A stretch of DNA of 47,516 bases from Diplocarpon mali (GCA_024741835.1 JAENRP010000055.1:1-47516); one strand, 5' to 3'. Numbered from the stretch's first letter, positions 10,822 through 23,700 are shown. Notes: generated from the letters alone by a model not told the origin. Made by a program: numbers and translations.

Positions 10822-13800
10822 ATGACTAAGAAGACCACTAAGAACAATAACGCTAAGATCAAGCTTGATTGGTCTAACTACTAGGAATAGGAACCAGCTA
10901 CTATTCAAAACTTGGCTATAAATGGCTGTCTCTAATAGGCCATCGGCCCTGTTCCTTTGAAATCTGCCAAATCTGAAGGTAAATAGGAAAAGAAGAACTA
11001 GGAGGCTATAGCTACTATAGCTAAAGGCCTTACCCCTAGCCTTAATAGAAAGTATCGCACCTAGATTATAGTCGACGATGCTCACGCTCTTTGGAACGCT
11101 CTTAAAGCAGGAGAGAGCAAACTTGTCGAGAACTCTGAAACTCATATGAACTTAATCAAATAGTTTAATAAGGCTAAGTATATTCCCTACTCTAAGTCGT
11201 TCAAAGACTATGTCCTGCGACTCGAGAGTATTCAAGCTCTCCTCTAAGGCTATAGTAACCCTCTTAACGATACTTAAATGAAAAAGCAATTGCTCAACGG
11301 TCTCTTAACAGTTAGAATATAGAGTTCAATTATAATCAACCTTAAAACCTCTCCTATAACCTTGCAAGAGATAATCGTCGCAATTCAAGAGTATAAAGTG
11401 ATATATAGACAAGAGCTAAAGGTGGCGCCTGTATCTACGCAAACAGCTGCGTTGATCGCTAAGGCCTACCTCGCAGGAGGAGGAGGCCGCGGCAGAGATA
11501 GCAGCAGAGGTAGAGACAGAAGCAGAGGCAGATATAGAGGTAGAGGTAATAGAGGAAGAGGAGGAATATAATAAGGAGGAATACAAAAGGGAGAAAGAGG
11601 AGGGAAATGTTATAATTGCGGCAAAACTGGCCATTGGAAAGCAGAGTGCTGGACGAAGAAGAGAGGAGGAGATAAAGCTAGAGCTTAGATAGCTGAAGAT
11701 AATACAACCTTATCTGTCTACTCTTATTCCTTAAAACGTAAAGTTGCCTTGATAATAGAAGCTATTAAGATAGCTCTAAGCTTAAAGGCAGATCAGCCTT
11801 CTTAGAAAGTAGACTCTAGTACTATAAGATACTTCTTTAGTATATAGGACGATTTTATTAAAATCAGGAAGTGGAATAACCTAAAGCAAGTCAGAATAGC
11901 AAATGGCGCGCTCTTAGAAGCAATTGGCTATAGAGACTGTATTATCAACGATAAACTGACGCTATATAACGTATGGTATATTCTATCATTTGGCAATACT
12001 CGACTTATATCGGTCTTAAAGCTCGGCGATAATAATATTACTATGATCTTTAGTAAAGAAGAGGCAAAAGGGTATCGAGGCGACGATATAGTGTTTACTG
12101 CACTATAGCTTAGTAGATTATTCACTTTATCTCGATCGCATACTGCTATTACAATTAAAGCAAATGAAAAGGCTATGAATCTTAGCCCTATACAACCTTT
12201 AGAACTGATTAATATGGAGACGATACCTCAAAACTCGAATAAAACGGATTCAGAGCTCCTCTATAGGAGACTAGGCCACCTTAACTATACTAAGCTAAAG
12301 AAGCTAATCGACGACAACTATGGCCTAAGTATAGAAGCTCGAATCGCTTTAAAAGGAGAGAGAAACTGCGAAAGCTGCTTAGTAGGCAGAATAAAGGAGC
12401 AATTCAATAAGAAAACAGATATAAGAATAGATAAGATCTATAGAAGACTTTACGCTGATATATTAGGAACACTACTACTATTAATTAAGGGGTATCGCTA
12501 CTTCCTATTAGTAGTAGATGACGCCTGCAGATGCTATTAGATAAGGCTACTAAAGAATAAGAGCGCCGACGAGATATAGCCAAAAATCAAAGACCTAAAG
12601 AAGCAACTAGAGATAGAGAACTCTACTTTAGTAGTATACTAGAGGTCTGATAATAGTATAGGAGAGTTTGGAGGCAGATTCTTACTATGGCTATTAGAAG
12701 GAGGTATGACCTTAGAACCTTTACCTGCTTATAAGCATAGTTTAAATGGCATTATCGAACGATAGATATACGAAATTATGAAAATAGCTTGCTCTTATAT
12801 ATACGACGCCAAGATAAATAGCTATATATGGTGCTATGCTGTGGAATGGGCCTATAGGCTGAAGAATAGGAGGCCTACGAAGGCTCTACCTTTTGGAAAG
12901 CTGAAAGGCCTAACTCCATTAGAGGCGTACTTAGAACGTACTAAAGATCTCTTAAAAATCAGAGTATTTGGGTTAAGAGCGTTCCTATTAAACAATAGAG
13001 GAAATGGCTTAGGTAAGTTTGAGTCAAGAACTATAATAGGAGCTTGGATATTCGTAGGTATAATAAGCTCGAAGACGTATAAGCTATTAAATGTCGAGAC
13101 TTTAAAAGAACTGATATCTGCTGACGTTAAATTTGACGAATACTTAATGTATAACGTAAGAGAAGTATAACTGCAGGAAAGACCTCAGAATAAGAGGCTA
13201 GCACATAGTGCTATAAGCTCAATAAGACCTATAAGGCCAGTAGATATTACTAAAAGACCTCTTATACAAGCTATAGAGAGGCCAGTATATGAAACTGAGA
13301 GAGTATATAGTACTAAAAGACCTGCAACGTTAGAGTCGTTAGAAAATAGGCAAGCTGAAGTAAGAGGTACTATACTTTAAAGGGTGATAGAAAACATCCC
13401 TAAAGCGTCTGATTAGCGCGTTCTAAAGCAAATAGAGACTCCTACCTTACGGTATAGTAGGAAGTTGAAGCTAAAACGAGTATTTGGTAAGGTTAATACG
13501 CAAGAGAGTGCATTAACCTCTATAGGAAATCAACCAACTGTTCCTACAAAGGTAATATCAGTATATAACGTGCTAAGTCAGAATCCAAAAGAATAGAGAG
13601 AAGCAATACTAAGTGAATTCGAAGCTATAAAATCAGCAGGAACCTTTAAAATAATATTAGGTAAACCTCCTATTAAGAGAAAGCTGATAAAATCGAGATT
13701 AGTTTTGCGAAATAAGATCGTAAATGGAGTATTGGTAAGAAGGAAGGCTCGTATCGTACTAAAAGGCTATAAGCAATAGTATAAGGTAGATTACTTCGAT

Positions 13801-15183
13801 ACTTTTGCTAGCGTTATTAGGCATACAACTTTACGAGTTCTACTCGCCTTTGCAGCCTCGAGAGACCTAGAAATCGAGCAAATCGATATTGATATAGCCT
13901 TCTTAAACGCGTACTTAGCTAAAGATGTATATATAGCACTATTAGACGACGAATGCGACCTATTCTACGAATTATACCCTCAACTTCGAGGAAAACAAGC
14001 CTATATCAAGCTTCTAAGGTCATTATATAGCTTAAAACAAGCACCTTGAGAATGGTGGCTATTAGTCAAAGATGAAATGGAGAAGGCTGGCTTATGAAGC
14101 GCTAAAGCAGATCCAAATCTGTTTATATAGGAAAATCAAGCTGATAATACAACTGCGTATATATTAGTCTTTGTGGATGATATGCTAATTATCGGAAAAC
14201 AATAAGATTGCAATTACCTTAAAAAGAAGATTCTCAATACTTAGAAAGGAAAAGACCTAGGGCTAATTAGCACCTTTATTGGAATACAAGTTGAACGAGA
14301 TCGTAAGGCTAGAACGCTACGAATTCACTAAACAGACTATATTAAGAAGATTCTTAATAGATTTGGGATGGCTAATTGCAAAGGGAACAACCTGCTAGCC
14401 TTAGCTAGTATAGTATTAAGGAAATTAGGTATAGATAAAGCTTATACTAACGAGCTACTATAATCTGATGATATCTTACTTTACTAGCAGATTATAAGAA
14501 GCGTTATATACCCCTCGAATCTTATAAGGCCAGATATCTCCTATATTGTCGGCCAATTGGCATAGCATATGGCAACCCCTCTATAAGATCACCTCTAAGC
14601 TACGAAACCCCTCTTGCGATACCTATAAAAGACTGCCGAAGATGGAATTATATATGGAAAAGGCGAACCAAATCAATTCGACGCTTATATAGATGCCACT
14701 TAGGCTACTGAGAACGATAGGAAGTCATTCTAAGGCTGGCTTATTAAGTATAATGGAGGAGTTGTTAGCTGGGCTGCGAATAGGCAAAAATCTACTTCTC
14801 TAAGTAGTAAACAAGCCGAGATAATAGCGGCTTCCGATGGTTTAAGAGAGGTAGCTTGGATGCTAAAGCTATTCGCCGACCTTAATATACAACTCGATCG
14901 ATTACCTTATTTATGGCTCGATAACGAAGGAGCAAGATCTCTTATTAAGGAACGAAAATTTTCAGCAAAATCAAAGCATATCGACGTCCGACACTTCTAT
15001 ATAAGGGACGATATGGTAGCTAAAGGCAAGATAATAGTAGCTTATATACCTAGAAACGATAATATAGCAGATTCCCTTACAAAAGCTCTGCCAGGACCGG
15101 CCTTCGAGAAATACAAGGGTTATATAGGCCTACCGGAGCGAAAATCGACAAAAGAAGGCTATATAAAGGGAGGAAACCCATAA
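10822..15183 (+). pseudogene. Copia-1 gag-pol, one frame with many in-frame stops
   Basis: From ATG 10822 to TAA 15183 a single frame of 1454 codons can be followed without a frameshift, interrupted mainly by TAG and TAA codons, with two TGA near 14050-14100. Seen in order: gag with an RG-rich tail and an exact CCHC knuckle C-x2-C-x4-H-x4-C at 11608-11649; a protease-like region; GAG-pre-integrase with LLYRRLGHLN and CESC at 12253-12400; integrase core; RT with intact FVDDM at 14170-14184; RNase H ending in the DSLTKALPG motif. Stops sit where Gln (CAG, CAA), Trp (TGG) or Arg (CGA) would be expected, the result of C-to-T or G-to-A change. It cannot make a full polyprotein. Confidence 0.93.
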
Positions 15184-15272
15184 AAGGAACATATATATAG
15201 AGGAAACCTATAGGAAGGCTATATACAGGGAGGAAATCTATAATACGACTATATAAAGGGTGAGAAGCTATA
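15157..15272 (+). repeat. Four 30-bp repeats spanning the Copia-1 stop codon
   Basis: Units starting near 15157, 15188, 15217 and 15247 share GCTATATAAAGGGAGGAAA with drift. The first unit encodes the last residues of the RNase H tail and the others lie after the stop, so the array crosses the coding end. Confidence 0.75.
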
Positions 15273-15473
15273 GTATAGCTAAGTCAGAGGTACTCTTATA
15301 CTATAACGCATGTTTTTATACTGCGGGGCGGCTGAACTCCATATAAGGGAAACGTAGGCGCCATATACTAAAGAGTATATTATAGGAGTTAATAAGGCCT
15401 AGACTATACAAAAAAAAAAAAAAAATGTGGGGCTCTTTACTCTAAGTTCTATAGAGCCTTATAGTAGGGGGCA

Positions 15474-15607
15474 TATTAGAAATATACAAGGTACGGAGAT
15501 TACCGCACGGAGCGGAGGCTAAGGCTTGGTAAGCCTATGTAAGCCTACCTTGTATATATACTACTTCAGCTCTCTAGAACTAGAATCTACACCTTTTGAT
15601 TCTGTCA
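15474..15607 (+). repeat. 3' LTR of Copia-1
   Basis: 134 bp, from TATTAGA to TCTGTCA, followed by the target duplicate GGTTC at 15608-15612. Confidence 0.93.
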
Positions 15608-16669
15608 GGTTCTCTACTCTAAGCAAGGCCCTTTACGCAGATAGCAGCTATCTTTTTAATTATACTACGCGTCTTGCTAATCAGCGGCAACTCTTGATTG
15701 TAACCCTTCTTATCGATTTTAAATGAAATCATCGAAATTGTCCTTTTCCTTCTCTGCCTCCTACTCTTTATATGCTATAGCTTGCCTTTTCCCCCTTCAT
15801 ATCCATAATTGAGCCTTTCTTTTAGTCGTAGGTAAATATCCGAATAATCTTAGAGTTAGAGGTCAAAAGTAAAAGATATTTAGGTAGTACAGTAGACAGA
15901 CGAAATTTTCGCTCCGACGTTCCCGAAAGCTCTAGTCTCATTCGACTCAGGGTTTGATCATTTCTTAATCGAAAGGGCTCAATCTCGGCTCTATAGACTC
16001 TTGAAGAGTCTGCAGATTCGTAGGAGATACCGCGTACAGGTGTCGGGTCATCGACTCCCAGTTATTGATCAGTGCTGTGCAGCATTCTTGTAACGACGCG
16101 AAGCCGCTTAAAGCAAAGACAAGTATAGGAGCGAGTCGGGGGCTATAAGCGAGTTCGTAGGTCTACTACAAAGGAATCGAAAAAGATAGAGAACGCTCTC
16201 TAGGAAAGCTGCTCCTCTCTTATATATATAAAAGATAGATCTAACCTTATATCAGACCCATTGCGCCGACGGCCTCGACTCTATAGCATTACCTCCTAAG
16301 TTGCCTAGTCTTATTCAGCCGCCCCTCAAGTTCTACTGCCCTAGTTTGCTGTAATCTGTCATCGTACCAGTATCGTAAAGGTCGCAACTCGAAAGAACTG
16401 AGTGCGAGGTATTATGACAGCCATATGTCCTAGACTTGTCATTACAGGTTGCTGCGTAGTACTCTTAGTGTAAGGATATATCTTATTACATTATGCGTAT
16501 ATAGTAGAGCTTTATGTCAATGGGAAGCAGAGTTTGGAAATATTGATATAATGATATGTAAATATAGATTTTTTACATTCCGCCTGCGTACATTCATAGC
16601 AAGAACGTGAGCTGTTCTCTTACACGGGGATAGCGGGGTAGTCTATGAATAACAATTCAAGCTTGAAAA
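15608..16669. other. Spacer between Copia-1 and the nested cluster
   Basis: No gene, LTR pair or RNA recognised. The left part continues the sequence interrupted at 10511. It contains AT-rich runs (for example 16219-16235). GAAAA at 16665-16669 is the left target duplicate of element D. Confidence 0.55.
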
Positions 16670-16911
16670 TGTAGCAATGAGGTTCTCTAATAGTGAACTT
16701 GATAGTAAACTAGAAGAGAGGGCACAAAGAAGTATAAGGTGCAAACGACGATATTGGGTGTCTTATGTCTTGATTTATAAGAGCTCTCTAACTACGAGCT
16801 ATTTAATAAGGGCTGCTACTAAGTCATATGGCAAGTTATATAACACATTATATATATGATATGTCATATGACAAATTATATGATAAATATATGACGGGCA
16901 TTCTTGCAATA
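16670..16911 (-). repeat. 3' LTR of element D
   Basis: 242 bp from TGTAGCA to TGCAATA (an original TGCAACA with one CpA-to-TpA change). The part from about 16820 to 16905 has lost nearly all its CATGTG words to TATATA-type words compared with the solo LTR at 9003. The adjacent purine tract CCAGAGGGGTG (minus strand, just right of 16911) is the likely polypurine primer. Confidence 0.95.
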
Positions 16912-17071
16912 CACCCCTCTGGGGAGACCTTTAAAGGTACTCGCCAGTAACACATATGATATTATAACTTTTATTATAATCTACAGTTTCGTATGAAAAA
17001 TCAACTTGCAGATATTGGAAATAGAGTAGAGTTCGCTAGCGCAAAATCTACCCCTTAGTAAGTTAAAATCA

Positions 17072-17094
17072 ACTCGCGGGCCCGGCCTAAGAGT
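17072..17094 (-). repeat. 23-bp GC palindrome, D 3' untranslated copy
   Basis: Begins ACTCGCGGG and ends CTAAGAGT. It is a non-coding copy in the 3' region of D, close to the RNase H stop. See the arrays in A, B and C for the same unit. Confidence 0.85.
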
Positions 17095-17096
17095 AA

Positions 17097-17170
17097 AAAA
17101 AATCACCCCTTAATAGAAGTGTAAAAAAAAATCACCCTGTAATAGAGGTGTAAAAAAAAATCACCCCTTA
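17097..17170 (-). repeat. Three 29-bp repeats after the D stop codon
   Basis: ATCACCC recurs at 17102, 17131 and 17160, each preceded by an A-run of 8-9 and followed by a TAATA/TAATC-like segment. It lies between the RNase H stop (17168-17170) and a 23-bp GC palindrome at 17072-17094. Confidence 0.8.
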
Positions 17171-18980
17171 ATCAAGGTGCAGAACCTTCATATTTAACAA
17201 TTTGATAAAGGCGGCGTAGTTGGAGCTATTTAAGCTCTTGGTTAGTCTATCGGCGGCGTTATCTTTGGTATTCGTATACTAGAGGTCCAAATGGCCTTTC
17301 CGAAGCTCTTGTCGAATATAATAGAACTTGATATTAATATGTTTCGTTCTCTAGTGATATTCGGGGTTTTCGGTAAGATAAAGGGCTCTCTAGTTGTCGC
17401 AGATTATCTCGACTTTAGTAGCGTCGTCGCCGGCGTAGCCTATTTCCTTAAGTACTTAGCATATCTAAAAGGCCTCTTATACGAATTTGCATATAGCGAT
17501 ATACTCTGCCTCTATAGATAAGAGAGCGATAATAGTCTATCGCTTAAAGGAGGCGGTAATTATGCTATTATTAAGGAAGAAGATAGCCTTAGAATAGGAG
17601 GCTCTAGTTCCTTTGTCGCCTGCCTAGTTAGAATCGTAATAGCTATATAATTTCTAAAGCTCTAAGTCAGTTGTTTTACTTCTGAAGGTAGTATAATAGA
17701 ATCGCGTTCCTTGTAAGTATTGTAAAACTCGTTTTAAAGCTACTATATATTATAGCAAAGGGTTAGTAAGGAATTTGCTAAGAATAGAGCAGTAGTATAG
17801 TATATCCTAACGCGTATAGTGCGCAAGGTACTATAGAGAACTACAGATCTCTTAGTATAGCTTTACTTCCTATAGAGTGGCTTAGCCTTCAAATTTGACT
17901 ATATGAACTTCATAGCTATTGGCAAAAGGCATTGGTACGCTCTTGCAATTAGTTATATAAAAACGTTTAAGAACCTTATTAATGTAGGCGTTTTAATAAA
18001 GTGAGATTGATCTATTTTATCAATCTCTAACTATACGTACTCCTAAGAAGTAGTTAGCCGGTTTGCTACCTATAATCTCGAAGAGGTTGCGAAGATCTCT
18101 CTTAAACTTATTATATATATTACCCTTCTTAGCTACTATAAGGAAGTCGTCGATGTAGGTGACGATAAGAATCCGAGAGGCGCGGTTGATATATATATAA
18201 TTGTTAGTATCAAGAGGTTGAAAATCGAGCTTTTATAACTCGGACCGTAGCTTTTCTTACTATAATCGTAGAGATTACTTTAAGCTATATAAGGCCTTAA
18301 GAAGCTTAAGACAGTAGTCTTATGATAAAAGAACGACCTTGTCTTAAGTGTATTTAGGAGGTAACTTAATATAGATATTAGAGTTAGCTTTTGAATTAAG
18401 GAAAGCTGTCTCGACGTCGAACTGATTTAGCTCGAAGTTGTAGAGAGCTGCGAGCGCAATTGCAATCTTTTAAACGGCAGATTTGCAGATGCTAGCGAAG
18501 GTTTAGTTATAATCTCGACCTTGTTATTGTATATAGCCTTATATAACAAATCTGACCTTCTATTAAGAGATTTCCCTATTTTAGTCTCTTTTTATTTTAA
18601 AGATAAGCCTCGATCCAAGTACTCTATTATCTTTAAAGAGTTCTAAGCGTTTTACTACCACTTATATATTCTTATAAGCGAGGGAATTGTACTTAGAGTT
18701 GATCGCAGATCGCTATTTATTAGCGTTAGCGCAAGAGAGGGCTTATTCAACTGTTTTTAAGTCATTTGGGTAAGGAGAGTTGAGTAAGGCTATATAGAAG
18801 GCGCTTAAATAGGCTTCTTTATCATTAGAGTTATTAGCGTTAAATCTAAAAGCAGTAGAGCGAGTAGCTCTCTTCTTAGAAGGCTAAGGGTGAGTCTTGT
18901 TCTTAGAGCTAGGAGGTCTTCCTCTCTTTCTTAGAGTTGGAAGCTCAGCTTTAGTAGCTTCTCCTGAATTAGAAGAATTG

Positions 18981-19102
18981 ACTCGCGGTCCTGGCCTAGG
19001 AGTAAAATCATCGTTATTGTAAGAGTTAGAATTGACTCGCGGTCCTGGCCTAGGAGTGAAATCGTAAGAGTGAGAATTGACTCGCGGTCCCGGACCAGGA
19101 GT
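18981..19102 (-). repeat. Three in-frame 23-bp GC palindromes in D
   Basis: Copies at 18981-19003, 19035-19057 and 19080-19102, spaced 54 and 45 bases, both multiples of three. The last has the longest arms, ATTGACTC and GAGTCAAAT, an 8-bp near-perfect inverted repeat. On the minus strand they encode TPGPGPRV or TPRPGPRV. They lie between integrase and RT, a different linker from the one used in A, B and C. Confidence 0.9.
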
Positions 19103-20191
19103 CAAATCACCCTTTAATTAAGAAGAGGAATTTTCCTTAAGGTATAGCTCTATAATTAGGCTATCTTTATTAAATCAAATATAAGATAATCGAATAATCT
19201 TATTACTTATTTATGATAGCATATAGATTTGATAGATACTTCTACTATTAAATCCGATAAGAATACCTACTTCTGCTCTCGGAGCGAGTTTATTACTTTA
19301 AGTTCGCCTTTCTTTCTCAATTAGCATATAGACGCGATAGCCTAGTACTCAAAGATGCTTAATAGAGGGAGTATAAGGCTTATTAGGCTCGATATTATCC
19401 TAAAAGACCTTATATAGAGTCTTGCCACTTAGAATATCAAAGGCGGTAAGATTTGTAATATATATTACCAAAAGAAGGAGGTAAGGCTAAAGAAAGGAGG
19501 AGATATTTTAATCAATTACAGCTATTCGCAACTTTTCTATTAGTATGCGAATTAATCGTTCCGATCTGCTATCTTATTCTAGCGTATATAAAGTAGATTC
19601 TTTTAAAATTATACTAAAGTTTTCTATAAGTATTCGCATCTATATAAGAGAGTACTCCTTGCCTCTATCAGTTCTCTACTGCTTGATTATGCGATTGTAC
19701 TAAGTTTGTAAGAGGCTAATCATCTTCTTATTTGCCTCAAAGGCGTCAGATTTATTTATATAGGTCTATTCCTACTTAGCTATTGTAGCTGCGCAAGTGA
19801 AGATAGAAGCGTATTTATAGCCATTAAGGCCAGTTGGCTTTAGATGAACTACGTTAACGTATAGCTCGTCAAGTGCCTTTATAGGTCGAGGGCGAGCTGA
19901 ACGTTTATTAATATATCGCAGAGGTTTGCCTTTCTCGTAAGGGGCGCAAATTCGCATCTTCCCTAATTTTGTTTCCTTAATCTGCATATCGGTAATAGCA
20001 GATTAGGTCTTTCTAACTATTTATAGGCCAGCGTAGCCTAATCGACGGTACTAAAGCTTAATATCAAGAGGTCCATTCTTAATAGTAGCTAAGAGAGCAT
20101 ATTTACTTACGTAACCAAAGGAGTCAGTAGAAGGCTATTCCTTATTAATATATATATTATTGTTAATAGTGCAAATTTCCTTCTTATTAGA

Positions 20192-20386
20192 TGTTGAGAT
20201 AGGTGATACAGCTATCACTCCGATGTATTATCATATGACCCTACTGCTTAGTCAATAGGATATTGATACGTATATAGCTATAGGGAAGAAAGGGGTAACC
20301 TTCCTTCCTTAACTCTTACTAATATATCGACTATCAACCTTTAGAAGTTTCCTATACCTACTGCACTAACTCACTTAAGTTTAATA
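20192..20386 (+). repeat. 5' LTR of element A
   Basis: 195 bp, starts TGTTGAGATAGGTGATACAG and ends AGTTTAATA. The left terminus is the unmutated form of the family. Confidence 0.95.
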
Positions 20387-20512
20387 GGTTATAAGCCTTA
20401 GATAGACTGATAATAGATTATTGACTTCCCTTGGAAAGCACTTGCGCTATAACTATTAGTAGGAAGTTAAACGAGACTTGTAGTAAGAGGCGAGCAATTA
20501 GCGAATAGGAGG

Positions 20513-20637
20513 TATAATTCCCTATTTAGCCAATCCGTATTGCAAAAGGTATAATTCCTTACTCTATAATCCCTTTAGTATTGCAAAAGGTATAATTCCT
20601 TACTTTACTATATTTCGTAGGAGGTATGATTCCCTGC
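20513..20637 (+). repeat. Leader hairpin array of element A (four units)
   Basis: Four copies of a GGTATAATTCC or GGTATGATTCC loop with flanking arms (GAATAGG...CCTATTT, two GCAAA...TTAC pairs and GTAGG...CCTGC). Loops and arms are RIP-mutated versions of the better-preserved units in B and C. Confidence 0.7.
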
Positions 20638-20792
20638 GTTATAGCCTAAAAACCCTTCTCGATAAGAGGACTTCCTCCCTATTTAATACTTCTATAATAC
20701 CTGCTATTTAATCATTTCGACTTTTCGATAGGAGGAATGCCTTTAATTATTTAATTTATTTGATTTTAAACGCAATTCTATTCGAAATGGCA

Positions 20793-23700
20793 ATAGCTTC
20801 TGATTCCAATCGAAACACCAGGCCTAAAGACCTCTAACTCTCTTAAAAGAACTGGTAATAATAGTTCGACGATTTAGAGCTTTACTTTAAGAGCAAAGGT
20901 ATTGAAATAGCGATTTAAAAGATACTTATTAAATATGCGAGAATAGCCCCTTATACTCCTTCTACCGATTCGTCTACTTCTACTTTAATAGCTAATACAA
21001 CTACTAAGGATTTGCCAGATATACTAAATAAGCTTAGCCTAAGAGCTTTAATAGATAATAACTAAGAATCTTAAAGGTAGATTTTAAATGTAGAAAAGGA
21101 GAAGGAGTATAAGCTAGCCTTAGCTAAATGCAAGCTTAAGATCAATAGAGGTTTAAGCGATAAAGACTGAGATTTTATTCGAATTTATAATAATGCGAAA
21201 ATAAGATAAGATACTTTAAAGGCAAAATACTTTTAAACAACTGCCCTTAATACTTAGCATCTACTATAGCGGATCACTTCATTTTAGTATAGAAAAGACA
21301 AAGATAGTAAGGATATAGATATAAATATAGACTCTGCTTAATTTATATTACGTAAAGTAAGGAGGAGAGTAAGAGCCGTAGATCCTAGGATAGCTATGAC
21401 TTTTAAGGAAACTCAGCTTTTTAATTTCCTATTTAATAGCCTCCCTCTTAAGTTCGCTATTATAAAATAATCTCTTCTTATTTAACCTAACCTTAAGATC
21501 TATAAGAAGATCGACCTCCTTTGAATTATTAAGTAAGACCTTAAAGGATACTCTAAATTGGCAAATGCTACATTATAGGGCAAAGATAAGCCTAAGAAGA
21601 GGAAGGAGCGTAGGACGAGCCCTCGAGCTTATTAAAGATGCTACTTCTATAATAATACTTATAATATTACTAATTGTGAAGTTAAAAGGCAACTAATTGA
21701 TATAGTCGCTAGCTTTAATATTAAAAAGCAATCGAAGCAGAAGTTAAAAAGCAAATTGCCCTTATTTTACCAAAGGCCGTAACTACTAAGGAAAGGTAAA
21801 GGAAAAGGCTATTTAGTTAGAACTTTAGTAAATACCTCTAATAATAATAGTAGGTTATTTAAACTTAAATCCACTTCTAATAATTTAGATAATAATTATA
21901 ATAAAGATGCCTACGTCTTAAAAGCCGATCTTTATAAGATCCTTGAATCTAACTAGTATAATGATACTAGTTGTATAGTATATATAATTGATAAATCCTA
22001 CCTATTTAAAGGCCCGCTTACTAAAATAAAAAGGCACTCTATTAAGGTTAGTAGTAGAAGGTTATATATAGACTCAATAGGTATAGTAGAGATGAATATT
22101 GCTAGCGTTTCTTTCCTTTTGCAAAATGTTCTCCTTATACTTAGCTTAAGTATCAATCTCTTATCTAACTGCAAGATCTATATAAAATTAAATTATATAA
22201 GAGTTTTTAATAATTAATTTATATAGTTTATAAACAATAATTATAAAATAATCTTTAAGGCTAAAATTAAAGATAGACTTTATATTATCTTAAAGGTAAT
22301 ATTATAGAAATTGACTCCTAGGCCGGACCTATAAGTGAATTCCTTTAAGGAAAGTGCACTCTCTACCCTAATACAATTAAGCGAGGATAAGGAGAATAGA
22401 TAGACTTTTAAGCTAGGATCATAAGTAAAATTCGCAAAAATAACTCTTAAGCCAAGACTATAAGTAGATTGTAAGGTGTCTTTAAAGATAACTCTTAAAT
22501 TAGGATTATAAGTGAATTTAATAGAAATAACTCTTAGGCTAGGACTGCAAGTGGATTCTGCAAATTCGCTAATAATAACTCTTAGGCTAAGATCGCAAGT
22601 GAAATTCGCGGAAATGACTCTTAGGCCAGGACTGCGAGTGAAATTCGCGAATTCGTTAGAGACAACTCCTAAGCTAGGACTGCGAGTAGATCTTACTATT
22701 TCTAAGAAATCGACCCCTAAGCTAGGACTATAAGTAGATCTTGCGGTTTTATTAAAAACGACTCCTAAGCCAGGCTCTTAATTAGAAAATGGTAAAACCT
22801 TAAACTGCTATTACTAGTCCTTTCTAGCCGCTAATAATAAAGTATTAACTAACGATAGACTACTAAAGCTATTAAAAGCCGAAAGCCTATTAAGGTATTA
22901 GCTAATATATAAAAGATTCGCGCATCTAAGGCTAAAGAAATTAAAGGGCTTATATAAGGTCTTAACCCTAAAACAGAAGATCTAAGTACTAAAGGATCGC
23001 TTAGTATACCGAATTTGCAAGCTAATAAAACTTCGAAATCGGACGCAAACTAAGCTTAGTTTATAAAAAGATTCAATACTAGCGCTAATATCTATTAATA
23101 CTACTAGACTATTTATAACCTTAATTAAAGGAAATAATTAGTTTTCTTAAATAGTAGATAACTCTACTTAATAGATATAGACTATTTGCGCTAGGACTAA
23201 ATCTAAGCTTATAGAAAAGCTAGAAACTTAGAAAGTAATAAAGGAACGCTAGACTTAATTAAAGCTAATAGTTATTAGGTCTAATAATATATTAGAGATT
23301 AGGGCAAAGCTTAATAAATAGGCAAAATAAGGAGTTTGCTATAAACTAACTATAATATATAAAGGTTCCTATTAGAATAGTATCGCTAAGCGAAGTATTT
23401 AGCAAGTAGAGACTAATTATCGCGCTTTACTATAAGATGCTAACCTGCTACTAGAATTCTAGGACCTTATAGTTAAGGCAAATGTATACTTGCGAAATAG
23501 AATAGGTAATGGACTAATAGTCAATAGCACCTAAATATCGCTATATAAAGTATATTTCAAATAGAAACTAAGCCTAGACTATATCCGCGTCTTTAAAAGC
23601 GTCTACTACTCCTATATTAGCCCGAAGTCCTAGCCCGCGGGTATAAAGAGTAAAAAGCTAATAGATTAAGGTAGAGAGTATATATTTATTAGGTATATTA

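Larger units (their letters stand above)
10512..15607 (+). mobile_element. Complete Copia retrotransposon (Copia-1), RIP-damaged
   Basis: Two 134-bp LTRs (10512-10645 and 15474-15607) bound the element, with target duplication GGTTC at 10507-10511 and 15608-15612. The 5' LTR starts TGTTAGA and the 3' LTR starts TATTAGA, while the 3' LTR ends TGTCA and the 5' LTR ends TATTA: both are RIP-type differences. Directly after the 5' LTR, TAGTAGCAATTC may be a mutated primer site. A purine tract (about 15464-15471) precedes the 3' LTR. Domain order gag, protease, integrase, RT, RNase H places it in Ty1/Copia. It is a third family, unrelated in LTR to the nested elements. Confidence 0.95.

Noticed and set aside
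10822..15183. Mostly TAG stops in the Copia frames could suggest TAG reassigned to glutamine.
   Set aside because: TAA and TGA also occur, stops replace Trp and Arg as well as Gln, and host genes in the window show normal coding. RIP explains all of it.
22314..22782. Regularly spaced palindromes considered as a CRISPR array.
   Set aside because: Eukaryotic chromosome, spacers are themselves repeated and coding, and no cas genes exist nearby.
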